From RUG11462 sp036308645 (GTDB lineage Bacteria; Bacillota; Clostridia; Oscillospirales; Acutalibacteraceae), in NCBI GenBank assembly GCA_036308645.1, contig JAXJVH010000050.1, positions 62,001 to 126,000 on the forward strand: a stretch of DNA of 64,000 nt, written 5' to 3'. The notes below the pieces were generated by a model that worked only from the letters and a program-made list of their open reading frames with translations, was not told the origin of the DNA and made no database searches. A program made the position numbers and the translations under genes. This document shows positions 1-7,884 of the stretch, piece after piece. Every line of letters starts with the position of its first letter. The stretch's first letter is position 1.

Positions 1-191
1 AAGTGTGTTGCACCGTTTTCAATAGCCCAATCTTTCATTGCGTTAGCAACTACATTTGCTACATCCGGAGCGAGTTTTTTTCCGTTCTGAATTGTTTTCT
101 GCATTGCCTTATAAGTTTCTTTAGGCAATTTTTCTTTCATAACAGCATCGCTGAATACCAAAGAACCGAAGATTTCAGAAACTTTACACAT
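1..191 (-). CDS. glnN: Type III glutamine synthetase, N-terminal part (cut by window edge)
   Basis: Only the first 63 codons are inside the window; the gene continues beyond position 1. The reading frame starts MCKVSEIFGSLVFSDAVM and continues with a segment ending DWAIENGATH, which resembles the N-terminus of the large (about 700-residue) GSIII family. The enzyme makes glutamine from glutamate, ammonia and ATP in the cytoplasm. The ATG at 189-191 is preceded by a good Shine-Dalgarno (AAAGGA on the minus strand). The gene diverges from spoVT and has its own promoter and a terminator-like hairpin in its leader, which suggests control by premature termination. The family call is from remembered family sequence, not a search; the catalytic part is not visible. 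Confidence 0.88.
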   Translation of the reverse strand, partial: MCKVSEIFGSLVFSDAVMKEKLPKETYKAMQKTIQNGKKLAPDVANVVANAMKDWAIENGATH

Positions 192-220
192 AATATCAAG
201 TCCTTTCTTTATAAATAACG

Positions 221-258
221 AAAAAAGGCGTCACGAACTCTAATGAGTTCATGACACC
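221..258 (-). terminator. Intrinsic terminator inside the glnN 5' leader (attenuator candidate)
   Basis: On the minus strand a 14-bp stem (plus coordinates 245-258 with 227-240, including two G-U pairs) closes a 4-nt loop and is followed directly by six U (221-226). It lies between the predicted promoter and the glnN start. No minus-strand gene lies upstream that would need ending, so it most likely attenuates glnN itself. Confidence 0.7.
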
Positions 259-276
259 TTCGCCATTACGCATATT

Positions 277-305
277 ATAATACCACCTTGTTAAATATTT
301 GTCAA
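277..305 (-). promoter_or_regulatory. Sigma-A promoter of glnN
   Basis: Minus strand TTGACA (300-305), 17-bp spacer, TATTAT (277-282). Start of transcription is expected near 270, so the terminator hairpin begins only about 12 nt into the RNA. Confidence 0.7.
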
Positions 306-440
306 GAGTTTTTTTAAAAAATTTTAAAAAAATATTTTTTAATCCTAAAAGGTGCATAAACAGGGGAGATATTGATAAAAATATACTTGCATTTAAATTC
401 AAAAACTTGTGTAAAATCAGACAAAAAGGAGTTTTTATAT

Positions 441-983
441 ATGAAAGCCACAGGAATTGTAAGAAGAATTGACGATTTAGGCCGAGTTGTTATACCTAAA
501 GAAATAAGAAGAACTATGAGAATCAGGGAAGGCGACCCGCTTGAAATTTATACGGATAACGATGGGGAAGTTATTTTTAAAAAATATTCTCCTATAGGTG
601 AGATGAATGAATTTGCTTCACAAATTGCCGAAAGCGTTTCAACAGCAACATCTTTACCGATTGTAATTTTGGACAGAGATCATTGCATAGCCGCCGCAGG
701 AATTGCCAAAAAAGAAGTCCTTGAAAGAAGAATTACACCGCAGGCTGAAGAATTGCTTGAGGGAAGAATGAAATATGTTTCTACAAGCGAAGAATCGGAG
801 AATATTCAGCCGCTCGAAGGCGTAGATAAATATGCAGGAGTTTTTACGCCGATTATTTCAAGCGGAGATATTACAGGCGCTGTAATAATTTTAAAAAACG
901 ATAAAAATGATTTCGCTACAGAAACCGACGAAAAAATATGTACTGTCGCCGCTGATTTTTTAGCAAAACAAACCGAAGAATAG
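441..983 (+). CDS. spoVT: Stage V sporulation protein T (AbrB-type transcription regulator)
   Basis: 180 residues, close to the 178 of Bacillus SpoVT. Residues 1-50 are a swapped-hairpin AbrB DNA-binding domain (MKATGIVRRIDDLGRVVIPK, then RRTMRIREGDPLEIY). The rest, from about residue 56, fits the GAF-like sensor domain of SpoVT. In the family it tunes forespore sigma-G genes late in sporulation. The ATG at 441 is chosen because AAAAAGGAG lies 8 nt upstream and the family begins MKATG; an in-frame start further upstream would add 23 unrelated residues. It diverges from glnN. A weak sigma-G-like pair (AGATA, 18 bp, CATTTAA) sits at about 367-396, too poor to annotate separately. Confidence 0.93.
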   Translation: MKATGIVRRIDDLGRVVIPKEIRRTMRIREGDPLEIYTDNDGEVIFKKYSPIGEMNEFASQIAESVSTATSLPIVILDRDHCIAAAGIAKKEVLERRITPQAEELLEGRMKYVSTSEESENIQPLEGVDKYAGVFTPIISSGDITGAVIILKNDKNDFATETDEKICTVAADFLAKQTEE

Positions 984-1011
984 TATATATTAAAATAGTA
1001 AATATATTCAT

Positions 1012-1056
1012 AAAACAAGTCTTACCGAGATTACTCACGGTAGGACTTGTTTTTAA
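1012..1056. terminator. Bidirectional terminator between spoVT and the recombinase gene
   Basis: Arms 1012-1027 and 1038-1053 pair over 16 bp with one G-U, flanked by A and T tracts on both sides, so it can end both converging transcripts. The recombinase stop codon (1031-1033) lies in the loop. Confidence 0.8.
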
Positions 1057-2011
1057 GATGTGCCAGCGGATTTGCTTCAGACGCTTTTTTAACTTGGTCA
1101 TTCGACAAGTGAGTATATATTTCGGTAGTACCTAAATTTTCGTGTCCTAAAACTTGCTGTAAAACTCTTATGTCAACGTTACCGTGCTGATACATAAGTG
1201 TTGCGGCGGTATGTCGCAATTTATGAACAGTGTATCCTTGACCGTAAAGTCCAGCTTTTTTTAAAATATTTTCAACCATAAGTTCTACAGTTCTCGGACT
1301 TATTCTTTTATCGTTTCTACTTATAAAAAGTGCTTGTTTTTCAGCAGAAGTAGAAGCAAGCCTGACTTGTAAATAGTCTTTTAAAGCATTTATACAAGCA
1401 TCATTTAAATACACAATTCGTTCTTTGTTGCCTTTACCTCTTACCTTGAACATACATTCGTCTAAATTAATATCGTTTATATTAATAGCACATAACTCCG
1501 ACAAACGCAATCCGCAATTTAAAAATAAGGTTATAATGCAGTAATTACGCTCTTTAAACGGACCGTCGACAGAATTTAGCAATTTCAGACTTTCTTCCAA
1601 AGAAAGATATTTTGGCAATGTTTTCCTGATTTTAGGAGATTCAAGTTCTTCAACAGGATTAATGGAAATAATGCCTTTATTATTAGTATAAAATCTAAAA
1701 AAAGATTTTAGGGTAGAAATTCGTCTTGCACGTGACTTTTCGTTATTATTACGTTCTGAATGTAAATAATAAATAAATTCATTTACATCATCAAAAGTAA
1801 TGCTTTTTAATAAATCGCAGTCAATATCGGAAATATCAATTTCTTCAATAGTTTCAACTTTGTCAACTAAACCTTTATGAAATTTAATAAAACGAAAGAA
1901 CAAATGCAGATCTCTGAAATAATTATCAGCGGTTTTGTCGGTTTTGCCTTTAACGGTTCTTATATAGTTAATATAATCTTTTATTAATGGCGGTGAATCG
2001 CGAAAAGTCAT
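1031..2011 (-). CDS. Tyrosine recombinase, XerC/XerD family
   Basis: 326 residues: an N-terminal SAM-like core-binding domain (about 1-115) and a C-terminal catalytic domain. All catalytic residues are visible: Arg169 (CGLRLSEL), Lys193 (RGKGNK), His263 and Arg266 (HKLRH), His290 (LGHE) and the nucleophile Tyr299 (IYTH). The family resolves chromosome dimers at dif or integrates and excises elements. The lack of neighbouring phage or transposon genes favours a housekeeping Xer role, but which Xer this is cannot be decided. It is monocistronic, with a consensus promoter and a perfect inverted repeat over its start site, which suggests a repressor or self-binding. No gene symbol is given because XerC, XerD and XerA-like proteins are not separable by eye. 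Confidence 0.85.
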   Translation of the reverse strand: MTFRDSPPLIKDYINYIRTVKGKTDKTADNYFRDLHLFFRFIKFHKGLVDKVETIEEIDISDIDCDLLKSITFDDVNEFIYYLHSERNNNEKSRARRISTLKSFFRFYTNNKGIISINPVEELESPKIRKTLPKYLSLEESLKLLNSVDGPFKERNYCIITLFLNCGLRLSELCAININDINLDECMFKVRGKGNKERIVYLNDACINALKDYLQVRLASTSAEKQALFISRNDKRISPRTVELMVENILKKAGLYGQGYTVHKLRHTAATLMYQHGNVDIRVLQQVLGHENLGTTEIYTHLSNDQVKKASEANPLAHLKNKSYRE

Positions 2012-2093
2012 ATTGTACCTCCAAAAGCCTGTATTTAGCCTTTTTTATGTTTTTTATGTTATTTATATATTTTAATGATATTTGCGTTCCCTC

Positions 2094-2123
2094 AACTGCG
2101 TATAATATTGATTATACGCAGTT
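2094..2123. promoter_or_regulatory. Perfect 13-bp inverted repeat at the recombinase transcription start
   Basis: AACTGCGTATAAT (2094-2106), spacer ATTG, then its exact reverse complement (2111-2123). It lies immediately downstream of the -10 box, so it could be an operator, a 5'-end mRNA hairpin or a Xer binding site. Read as 11-6-11 bp it matches the layout of a dif site. Confidence 0.6.
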
Positions 2124-2125
2124 AT

Positions 2126-2154
2126 ATTATAATATACATTATAATAATTGTCAA
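2126..2154 (-). promoter_or_regulatory. Sigma-A promoter of the recombinase gene
   Basis: Minus strand TTGACA (2149-2154), 17-bp spacer, TATAAT (2126-2131); both boxes are exact consensus. Confidence 0.75.
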
Positions 2155-2175
2155 GTGAATTTAATAAATAAAAAG

Positions 2176-2202
2176 TAAAAAAGAGCGAAAAAATTCACTC
2201 TT
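2176..2202 (-). terminator. Terminator of the dacF-like gene
   Basis: Minus-strand 9-bp stem (arms 2194-2202 and 2181-2189, one G-U), 4-nt loop, followed by a T run reaching 2178. It follows the stop codon of the carboxypeptidase gene. Confidence 0.65.
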
Positions 2203-2208
2203 CTCTTC

Positions 2209-3444
2209 TTATAACTCGGTCATTGATTTAAGCAATTTACAGAAACAAAAACCAAAATTAATCTTTTTTATCTCTTCCGACGCATAAATATTATATTTCC
2301 TGATTACCTTATCATCAAGTTTAACTTTTACAGTTCCTATTTTTTGATTTTTCTTCACAGGAGCGTCAATTGTCTTCGGTGTTTCCGTAATAACTTTAAT
2401 ATTTGATTTGTTTTCGGTTTTAAGTAACTCATTTACAATTTTATCATACTTCAATTTAACTTTTTTCTTCTGACCTTTGTTTACGTTTATACTTTTTATA
2501 TAATCTACTTTTTCGGAAGTTTTAAACAAGCAGAGATTTGCAAAGCCGTAATCAAGAAGTTTTTTGGCGTTTGAAAAACGTTCGTTAGATGATTCGGCGC
2601 CCATTATAACTGCAATCAACTCCATTCCGTCACGTTTTGCAGTTGCGCTCAAGCAACACCCTGCCCCGTTTGTTGTACCTGTTTTAAGCCCCGTAGCACC
2701 TCTGTAAAACCTTACCAATTTATTTGTGTTTACTAATTGAACGGTTTCATTTCTTACCGTATCCATCCAAATTGTTGTATATTGCTTTATAACATCGTGT
2801 GAAATAAGTTCGCGCGACATAATTGCGACATCTTTTGCGGTTGTATATAAGTTATCGTCATCAAGACCGCAGGCGTTTGCAAAATTAGTATTTTTCATAC
2901 CGAGTTCTTTTGCTCTCTGATTCATCATAGAAACAAAACCCTCTTCGCTGCCTGCAATATGTTCTGCAAGCGCTACCGAAGCGTCGTTTGCCGAGCCTAC
3001 TGCAACCGCCTTTAGCAAATCGTGAACAGTCATTGTTTCGCCGACTTCCAGCCAAATCTGTGACCCGCCCATGCTTGCCGCATGTTCCGAAGCGGTAACT
3101 TTATCGTAAAATGAAACCTTTTTGTTTTCAATCGCTTCTATAATAAGCAACATTGTCATTATCTTTGTAATAGAAGCAGGAGGAAGTTTTAGGTCTTCAT
3201 CTTTTTTATAAATAATATCTCCCGTTGAAGCCTCAATTAAAATTGCTGATTTTGCTTTGATTTCCGGCACAGACGCCATTGGGATTGTCGCGGTTTCAAC
3301 AATATCTTCATATAAATCATCTGAATAATATTCGGTTACAATATTATCATAATTAACATTATTTGAGCCAATATCTGCATAAACCGTAAACGGTAAAATA
3401 AATGTTAACGATAAAGCGAATGCAATTATTCTTTTATAAAACAT
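2209..3444 (-). CDS. D-alanyl-D-alanine carboxypeptidase (DacF/PBP5 type)
   Basis: 411 residues. A signal peptide (residues 1-23, ending VYA) leads to a peptidase S11 domain with the three penicillin-binding motifs: Ser91-x-x-Lys94 (SITK), Ser151-Ala-Asn153, and Lys254-Thr-Gly. The tail has the beta-rich C-terminal region of PBP5-like proteins. It trims the terminal D-Ala from peptidoglycan stem peptides outside the membrane, either in vegetative growth or in spore cortex (DacF); the sequence does not decide which. A second S11 protein is encoded at 47795-48922. Its start codon directly abuts a long hairpin that includes the Shine-Dalgarno region, so translation may be controlled or coupled. 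Confidence 0.9.
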   Translation of the reverse strand: MFYKRIIAFALSLTFILPFTVYADIGSNNVNYDNIVTEYYSDDLYEDIVETATIPMASVPEIKAKSAILIEASTGDIIYKKDEDLKLPPASITKIMTMLLIIEAIENKKVSFYDKVTASEHAASMGGSQIWLEVGETMTVHDLLKAVAVGSANDASVALAEHIAGSEEGFVSMMNQRAKELGMKNTNFANACGLDDDNLYTTAKDVAIMSRELISHDVIKQYTTIWMDTVRNETVQLVNTNKLVRFYRGATGLKTGTTNGAGCCLSATAKRDGMELIAVIMGAESSNERFSNAKKLLDYGFANLCLFKTSEKVDYIKSINVNKGQKKKVKLKYDKIVNELLKTENKSNIKVITETPKTIDAPVKKNQKIGTVKVKLDDKVIRKYNIYASEEIKKINFGFCFCKLLKSMTEL

Positions 3445-3485
3445 AAACTCTGCACCTGTCTTTCAATAAAGACTATGCAGAGTTT
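3445..3485 (-). promoter_or_regulatory. Compound hairpin enclosing the dacF-like ribosome-binding site
   Basis: A perfect 10-bp outer stem (3445-3454 with 3476-3485) encloses an inner perfect 6-bp stem (GTCTTT/AAAGAC). The minus-strand AGG before the ATG at 3444 lies between the two stems, and the outer stem ends one base before the ATG. Confidence 0.5.
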
Positions 3486-3492
3486 AAAACAA

Positions 3493-3993
3493 TTATTCTT
3501 TTATTAAAACTTTCTCAATTTCGCCTACATAAGCGTAGTGGAAATCATCGTCATACCATTTATCAATTATGGATTTGTCAACAAAACATTCGGGTTCTAT
3601 TTTTTGACAGTAAATCTTTTTACAAATCACTACTAACCTTGCTTGTTCAAAATATACTGTATTGTTATCAAACACAGGGGTTAATCCGGATCCTTTTGCC
3701 TTATCGGTATCTCTGCCTGATTTTTTACCGCAAATTTTATGAATATCTTTGTTATCGCCGTAAAAAGAAAGCGAAAAATATTCTTCATTATCAATAAATT
3801 CTTTAGTGTATCTCTGCGGTCTGATAACCGTTACAGCGGTATCTTTGCCCCACATTTCACCGAAATAACCCCAACTTGCAGTCATCATATTATAATTGTC
3901 TTCATTTCCTGCCGCTACGAGCATCCATTCATCAGAAACCAATTTGATAAAATTTTCATCCAAATCTTTAATATTTACTTCTTTAAAAGCCAT
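3493..3993 (-). CDS. Flavin reductase-like (FMN-binding split-barrel) protein
   Basis: 166 residues. The pattern MTASWGYFGEMWGKDTA, followed by VIRPQRYTKEF and the SLSFYG...HKICGKKSGRD region, is typical of the small flavin-reductase-domain proteins of anaerobes. These bind FMN as dimers; the electron donor and substrate are usually unknown. No membrane segment or signal is seen. The start ATG at 3993 has a good AAAGGAG. It is followed after 48 bp by the carboxypeptidase gene on the same strand. A physiological role cannot be assigned from context. Confidence 0.8.
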   Translation of the reverse strand: MAFKEVNIKDLDENFIKLVSDEWMLVAAGNEDNYNMMTASWGYFGEMWGKDTAVTVIRPQRYTKEFIDNEEYFSLSFYGDNKDIHKICGKKSGRDTDKAKGSGLTPVFDNNTVYFEQARLVVICKKIYCQKIEPECFVDKSIIDKWYDDDFHYAYVGEIEKVLIKE

Positions 3994-4132
3994 AAAATCA
4001 TCTCCTTTTAGTAATTATATTTTAAATCTATGAAAAATTCAATAAAAATTTCAATTAATTTTTAAAATAATACTTTATTATTTCTTGATTTTAATGTATA
4101 ATAATTAAAAAGATTACGAAAGGATTGGTTAT

Positions 4133-5104
4133 ATGTCGACTGATTTCAGTGTATCATTAAAAAGTATCATTGAAGCGCTTAATCTTGAAATAATTAATGC
4201 TCCTGATTCTGTAGATAAAATTTTAATTTCCGATTCGGAACTTAACCGTCCCGGATTACAACTTGCAAATTATTATGAATTTTTTGATTCTCACAGAATT
4301 CAAATTTTCGGGCTTTCGGAAATAAGTTTTTTAAAAACATTATCAAAGGAAGACTATAAAGAGAGGATTAATAAATTTTTAGGTCTATCCCCTGTTGCTG
4401 TTATTATAACAAGAGGTCTTGATATTAACGAAGAATTTATTGAACTTGCAAAACACTATAATATTCCCCTGCTTAGAACTCCTTTTATGACTTCGGCATT
4501 TATGACAGACTTAAATGCTTTCCTTACTTTACAATTAGCGCCGAGAATAACACGTCACGGCGTTTTGGTAGAGGTTTACGGTGAAGGAATTTTGCTTTTA
4601 GGCGAAAGCGGAGTCGGTAAAAGTGAAACCGCAATCGAACTTATCAAAAGAGGTCACCGACTTATAGCGGACGACGCAGTTGAAATCAGACGTGTATCTT
4701 CTAAAACTCTTGTAGGTACTGCTCCAGAAAATATTCGTCATTTCGTTGAATTGCGAGGAGTAGGTATCATTAACGCGAGAAGAATTTTCGGTATGGGCGC
4801 TGTAAAACTTACTGAAAAAATTGATATGGTAATCAATCTTGAGCAATGGAATCCTGACAAGATTTATGACAGAATGGGACTTGAAAGTGAAACAACTAAT
4901 ATTTTGGGACTTGATGTTACATCGACAACCATTCCGATTAAACCCGGCAGAAACCTTGCCATAATTATAGAGGTTGCGGCAATGAACAACCGCCAAAAGA
5001 AAATGGGCTACAATGCCGCACAGGAACTTTTGCACAAACTCGGTATGGGAACCGAAGAAGAAGTCGATCCCACATTGCAAAAAGAATGGGACGCTTTTAA
5101 ATAA
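4133..5104 (+). CDS. hprK: HPr kinase/phosphorylase
   Basis: 323 residues, within the family norm of about 310. An N-terminal domain (1-130) precedes the kinase domain, with catalytic His142 (RHG), the Walker A loop GESGVGKS (157-164), and Asp180-Asp181. The signature LRGVGIINARRIFG is also present. The enzyme phosphorylates and dephosphorylates Ser46 of HPr and so controls CcpA-dependent catabolite repression. It heads a same-strand run with glucokinase, murB, rapZ and whiA, so sugar status and envelope synthesis genes are together. A TATAAT at 4097-4102 with a weak -35 could be its promoter. Start ATG with AAAGGATTG upstream. Confidence 0.96.
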   Translation: MSTDFSVSLKSIIEALNLEIINAPDSVDKILISDSELNRPGLQLANYYEFFDSHRIQIFGLSEISFLKTLSKEDYKERINKFLGLSPVAVIITRGLDINEEFIELAKHYNIPLLRTPFMTSAFMTDLNAFLTLQLAPRITRHGVLVEVYGEGILLLGESGVGKSETAIELIKRGHRLIADDAVEIRRVSSKTLVGTAPENIRHFVELRGVGIINARRIFGMGAVKLTEKIDMVINLEQWNPDKIYDRMGLESETTNILGLDVTSTTIPIKPGRNLAIIIEVAAMNNRQKKMGYNAAQELLHKLGMGTEEEVDPTLQKEWDAFK

Positions 5105-5128
5105 ATAATTAATTTTGAAAAGAGGTAA

Positions 5129-6085
5129 ATGAAAATGTATTATATCGGTGTAGATTTAGGCGGTACAAATATTGCCACCGCAGTTGTTAACGGAAAGTTT
5201 GAAATTATAGGAAAGGCTTCTATCCCTACCAACGCGCCGAGATCGGGTCAAGAAATTGCTAAAGACATTGCAAAATCCGTTGATTTAGCGATTGAGAATG
5301 CCGGAATTTCCAAAAGCGAAGTAAATTCAATCGGAATAGGCTCTCCCGGTGCAGTTAACGCCGAAGAAGGAATTATCGAATTTGCGGGAAACCTCGGATT
5401 TGACCAAGTTCCTCTTGTAAAATATGTTGAAGAATATACAGGATTAAAATGTTTTGTTGAAAACGACGCTAACGCCGCGGCATACGGAGAATTAATCGCA
5501 GGAGCAGGCAGAGGCGCTAAAAACTTTGTCGCTATTACTTTAGGAACAGGCGTAGGCGGCGGCGTTATTATAAACGGAAAGATTTTTTCGGGTTGGAATT
5601 CATTCGGCGCTGAACTCGGTCATATTAATTTAATAATGGACGGTGAACCATGCACCTGCGGAAGAAACGGTTGTTGGGAGGCTTATGCTTCCGCTACTGC
5701 CTTAATCCGTCAAACAAAAGCGGCAATGGAAAAAGATAAATCCTCAAAAATGTGGGAAATTGCAGGAAGTTTAGACAATGTAAACGGTAAAACCGCTTTT
5801 GACGGTATGCGTGAGGGTGACAAAACCGCTACAGAAGTCTGCAATAAATATATTGAATACGTTGCATGCGGAATTGTTGATGTTATTAATATTTTTCAGC
5901 CTGAATTTGTATGTATAGGCGGCGGTATTTCTAAAGAAAAAGAAAATCTCCGCAAGCCTATTGAGGAATATGTAAATAAATACAGATTCGGCAAAACCGC
6001 TAAAAAGAAAACCGAAATTAAAATTGCCGAACTCGGTAATGACGCAGGTATTATCGGCGCAGCCTTTTTAGGTCTTAACAATTAA
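5129..6085 (+). CDS. glcK: ROK-family glucokinase
   Basis: 318 residues. The N-terminal phosphate loop DLGGTN (residues 9-14), the catalytic Asp113 in ENDANAAA, and the zinc motif with His165 and CTCGRNGC (Cys175, Cys177, Cys182) identify a bacterial ROK glucokinase. It phosphorylates glucose with ATP in the cytoplasm. It lies 24 bp after hprK, with AAAAGAGG before the ATG. Its placement next to hprK fits glycolytic flux control. It could in principle act on another hexose (for example N-acetylmannosamine), but length and motif spacing match Firmicute glucokinases. Confidence 0.9.
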   Translation: MKMYYIGVDLGGTNIATAVVNGKFEIIGKASIPTNAPRSGQEIAKDIAKSVDLAIENAGISKSEVNSIGIGSPGAVNAEEGIIEFAGNLGFDQVPLVKYVEEYTGLKCFVENDANAAAYGELIAGAGRGAKNFVAITLGTGVGGGVIINGKIFSGWNSFGAELGHINLIMDGEPCTCGRNGCWEAYASATALIRQTKAAMEKDKSSKMWEIAGSLDNVNGKTAFDGMREGDKTATEVCNKYIEYVACGIVDVINIFQPEFVCIGGGISKEKENLRKPIEEYVNKYRFGKTAKKKTEIKIAELGNDAGIIGAAFLGLNN

Positions 6086-6102
6086 GTAATAGGAGTATAC
6101 TT

Positions 6103-7014
6103 TTGACTGATAAATTTAATAAGTTAATTGATTTTTTTGAAAAATATGATTATGATTTTAAGGTCAACGAGCCGCTGAAAAATCATACAAGTTTTAAAAT
6201 CGGCGGAAATGCGGCGGTATTTGTAACGCCTCATACCGAGGAACAACTTAAAGAAATTGTGCTTTTATGCAAAGAGTTCGATATTGACTACTATCTGCTC
6301 GGAAACGGCTCTAATACGTTGTTTTCCGATAACGGGTTTGACGGAGTTGTTATTTCAACAACAGAAAAATTTAACGGTATCAGAAAACTGACGGAAAACA
6401 CGTTTGAATGTGACGCAGGAGTAAAAATATCCGCTCTTTGTAACTATGCTCTTGAGAATTCTTATACAGGATTTGAATGTTTGTACGGCATACCGGGGTC
6501 TGTAGGCGGTGCAATTATTACAAACGCAGGAGCATACGGCGGTGAGATTTCCGATGTTGCAATTGAAGTCAAACACATTGACAATAACGGTAATTTTGGC
6601 TCGCTTATCGGTGATGAAATAGATTTTTCATATCGTCACAGCGCTTATGAGGACAATAAATATCTCATTTGCTCGGTTGTTTTTGTTTGTGAAAAAGGTG
6701 ACAAAAATGAAATTAAAGCAAAAATGGACGATTTGATTGAACGCAGAAAATCCAAGCAACCGCTTGATATGCCGAGTGCAGGAAGCACTTTTAAAAGGCC
6801 CGAAAAAGGTTACGCAGCCGCTTTGATTGAACAAGCAGGGTTAAAAGGTGTAAATGTCGGCGATGCAGAAGTCAGCGTTAAACATTCGGGATTTATTATA
6901 AATAAAGGAAATGCTTCATGTAAAGACGTATTGGCTTTAATTGATACAGTCAAGCAAAAAGTTTATGAAAATTCAGGTATTCAGCTTGAATGTGAAGTCA
7001 GGATAGTGAATTAG
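6103..7014 (+). CDS. murB: UDP-N-acetylenolpyruvoylglucosamine reductase
   Basis: 303 residues, type IIa MurB. The FAD-binding segment has NHTSFKIGG and LLGNGSNTLFSD. The GIPGSVGGAI loop and the C-terminal PSAGSTFKRP, which supplies the catalytic serine, are intact. It reduces the enolpyruvyl ether to UDP-MurNAc with NADPH, the second committed step of peptidoglycan precursor synthesis. The start is TTG at 6103, chosen because AGGAG lies 7 nt upstream (6091-6095) and no ATG fits. It is 17 bp after the glucokinase gene and 4 bp before rapZ, so probably co-transcribed. Confidence 0.96.
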   Translation: MTDKFNKLIDFFEKYDYDFKVNEPLKNHTSFKIGGNAAVFVTPHTEEQLKEIVLLCKEFDIDYYLLGNGSNTLFSDNGFDGVVISTTEKFNGIRKLTENTFECDAGVKISALCNYALENSYTGFECLYGIPGSVGGAIITNAGAYGGEISDVAIEVKHIDNNGNFGSLIGDEIDFSYRHSAYEDNKYLICSVVFVCEKGDKNEIKAKMDDLIERRKSKQPLDMPSAGSTFKRPEKGYAAALIEQAGLKGVNVGDAEVSVKHSGFIINKGNASCKDVLALIDTVKQKVYENSGIQLECEVRIVN

Positions 7015-7018
7015 TTTT

Positions 7019-7876
7019 ATGGAATTTGTAATTGTAACAGGTATATCAGGCGCAGGTAAATCAAAAGCAATATCTTTTTTTGAAGATATCGGTTTTTACT
7101 GTATAGACAATATTCCCCCTGCCCTGATTAAAAATTTTGCTGATTTATGTGAAAGCAATCCTCATTTGGAAAAAGTTGCGGTTGTAAGCGATACCCGCGG
7201 CGGTAGTTTTTTTGATGAATTTTCAAAAGTGCTTGATGAACTTGACTTGAACAATAAAAAATATAAAATTCTGTTTCTCGACGCTTCGGTAGAAGTGCTT
7301 GTAAACCGTTTCAAAGAAACCAGAAGAAAGCATCCGCTTATTGATTCATGCGACGGTTCAATTGAAAAAGCAATTGAAACAGAGATTGATATGCTTAAAA
7401 ATATCAGAGGAAAAGCAGATTATATTATTGACACTTCAAGACTTTCTACGTCGCAGTTAAAAGAGAGACTCGTTTCAATTTTTACCGAAAATCCTACTGA
7501 TACAATTAAAACTATTTGTATGTCGTTTGGGTTTAAATACGGTCCTGCTACCGAGGCTGATTTAATGTTTGACGTAAGATGTCTGCCAAATCCGTTTTAT
7601 ATTGATGAATTGCGTCATAAAACCGGGCTTGATAAAGAAGTCAGAGATTATGTTTTAGAAAAGCCGACCGCAATGACTTTACTTAATAAATTAATTGATT
7701 TAATTGATTTTTTAGTACCTCTTTATCTAAAAGAGGGTAAAAGTTCAATTGTAATTGCTGTCGGTTGTACCGGCGGTAAGCATCGCAGCGTTACCTTTGC
7801 AGAAGCAATAAATAAACACCTTTTGGAAAAAGGTTATATTTCTTCGGTTAATCATCGAGATATAGATAAACATTAG
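7019..7876 (+). CDS. rapZ: RapZ/YvcJ P-loop nucleotide-binding protein
   Basis: 285 residues. The N-terminal P-loop GISGAGKS (8-15) and the C-terminal GCTGGKHRSVT motif are diagnostic of the RapZ/YvcJ family. In E. coli RapZ is an RNase adaptor sensing glucosamine-6-phosphate; in Bacillus YvcJ binds and hydrolyses nucleotides and affects competence. Firmicutes usually show yvcJ-yvcK-whiA; here whiA follows directly (8 bp) and yvcK (glmR) is missing from between them. The job in this organism is inferred from family only. Confidence 0.93.
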   Translation: MEFVIVTGISGAGKSKAISFFEDIGFYCIDNIPPALIKNFADLCESNPHLEKVAVVSDTRGGSFFDEFSKVLDELDLNNKKYKILFLDASVEVLVNRFKETRRKHPLIDSCDGSIEKAIETEIDMLKNIRGKADYIIDTSRLSTSQLKERLVSIFTENPTDTIKTICMSFGFKYGPATEADLMFDVRCLPNPFYIDELRHKTGLDKEVRDYVLEKPTAMTLLNKLIDLIDFLVPLYLKEGKSSIVIAVGCTGGKHRSVTFAEAINKHLLEKGYISSVNHRDIDKH

Positions 7877-7884
7877 GTGTTATT

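Noticed and set aside
196..273. 25-codon frame in the glnN leader ending 4 nt before the gene
   Set aside because: It crosses the terminator hairpin, but the predicted transcription start (near 270) falls inside its first codons and there is no Shine-Dalgarno; its Phe-Phe comes only from the U run. Not claimed as a leader peptide.
367..396. Sigma-G-like boxes before spoVT
   Set aside because: Only a partial match in both boxes; mentioned in the gene entry but not supported enough for a feature.
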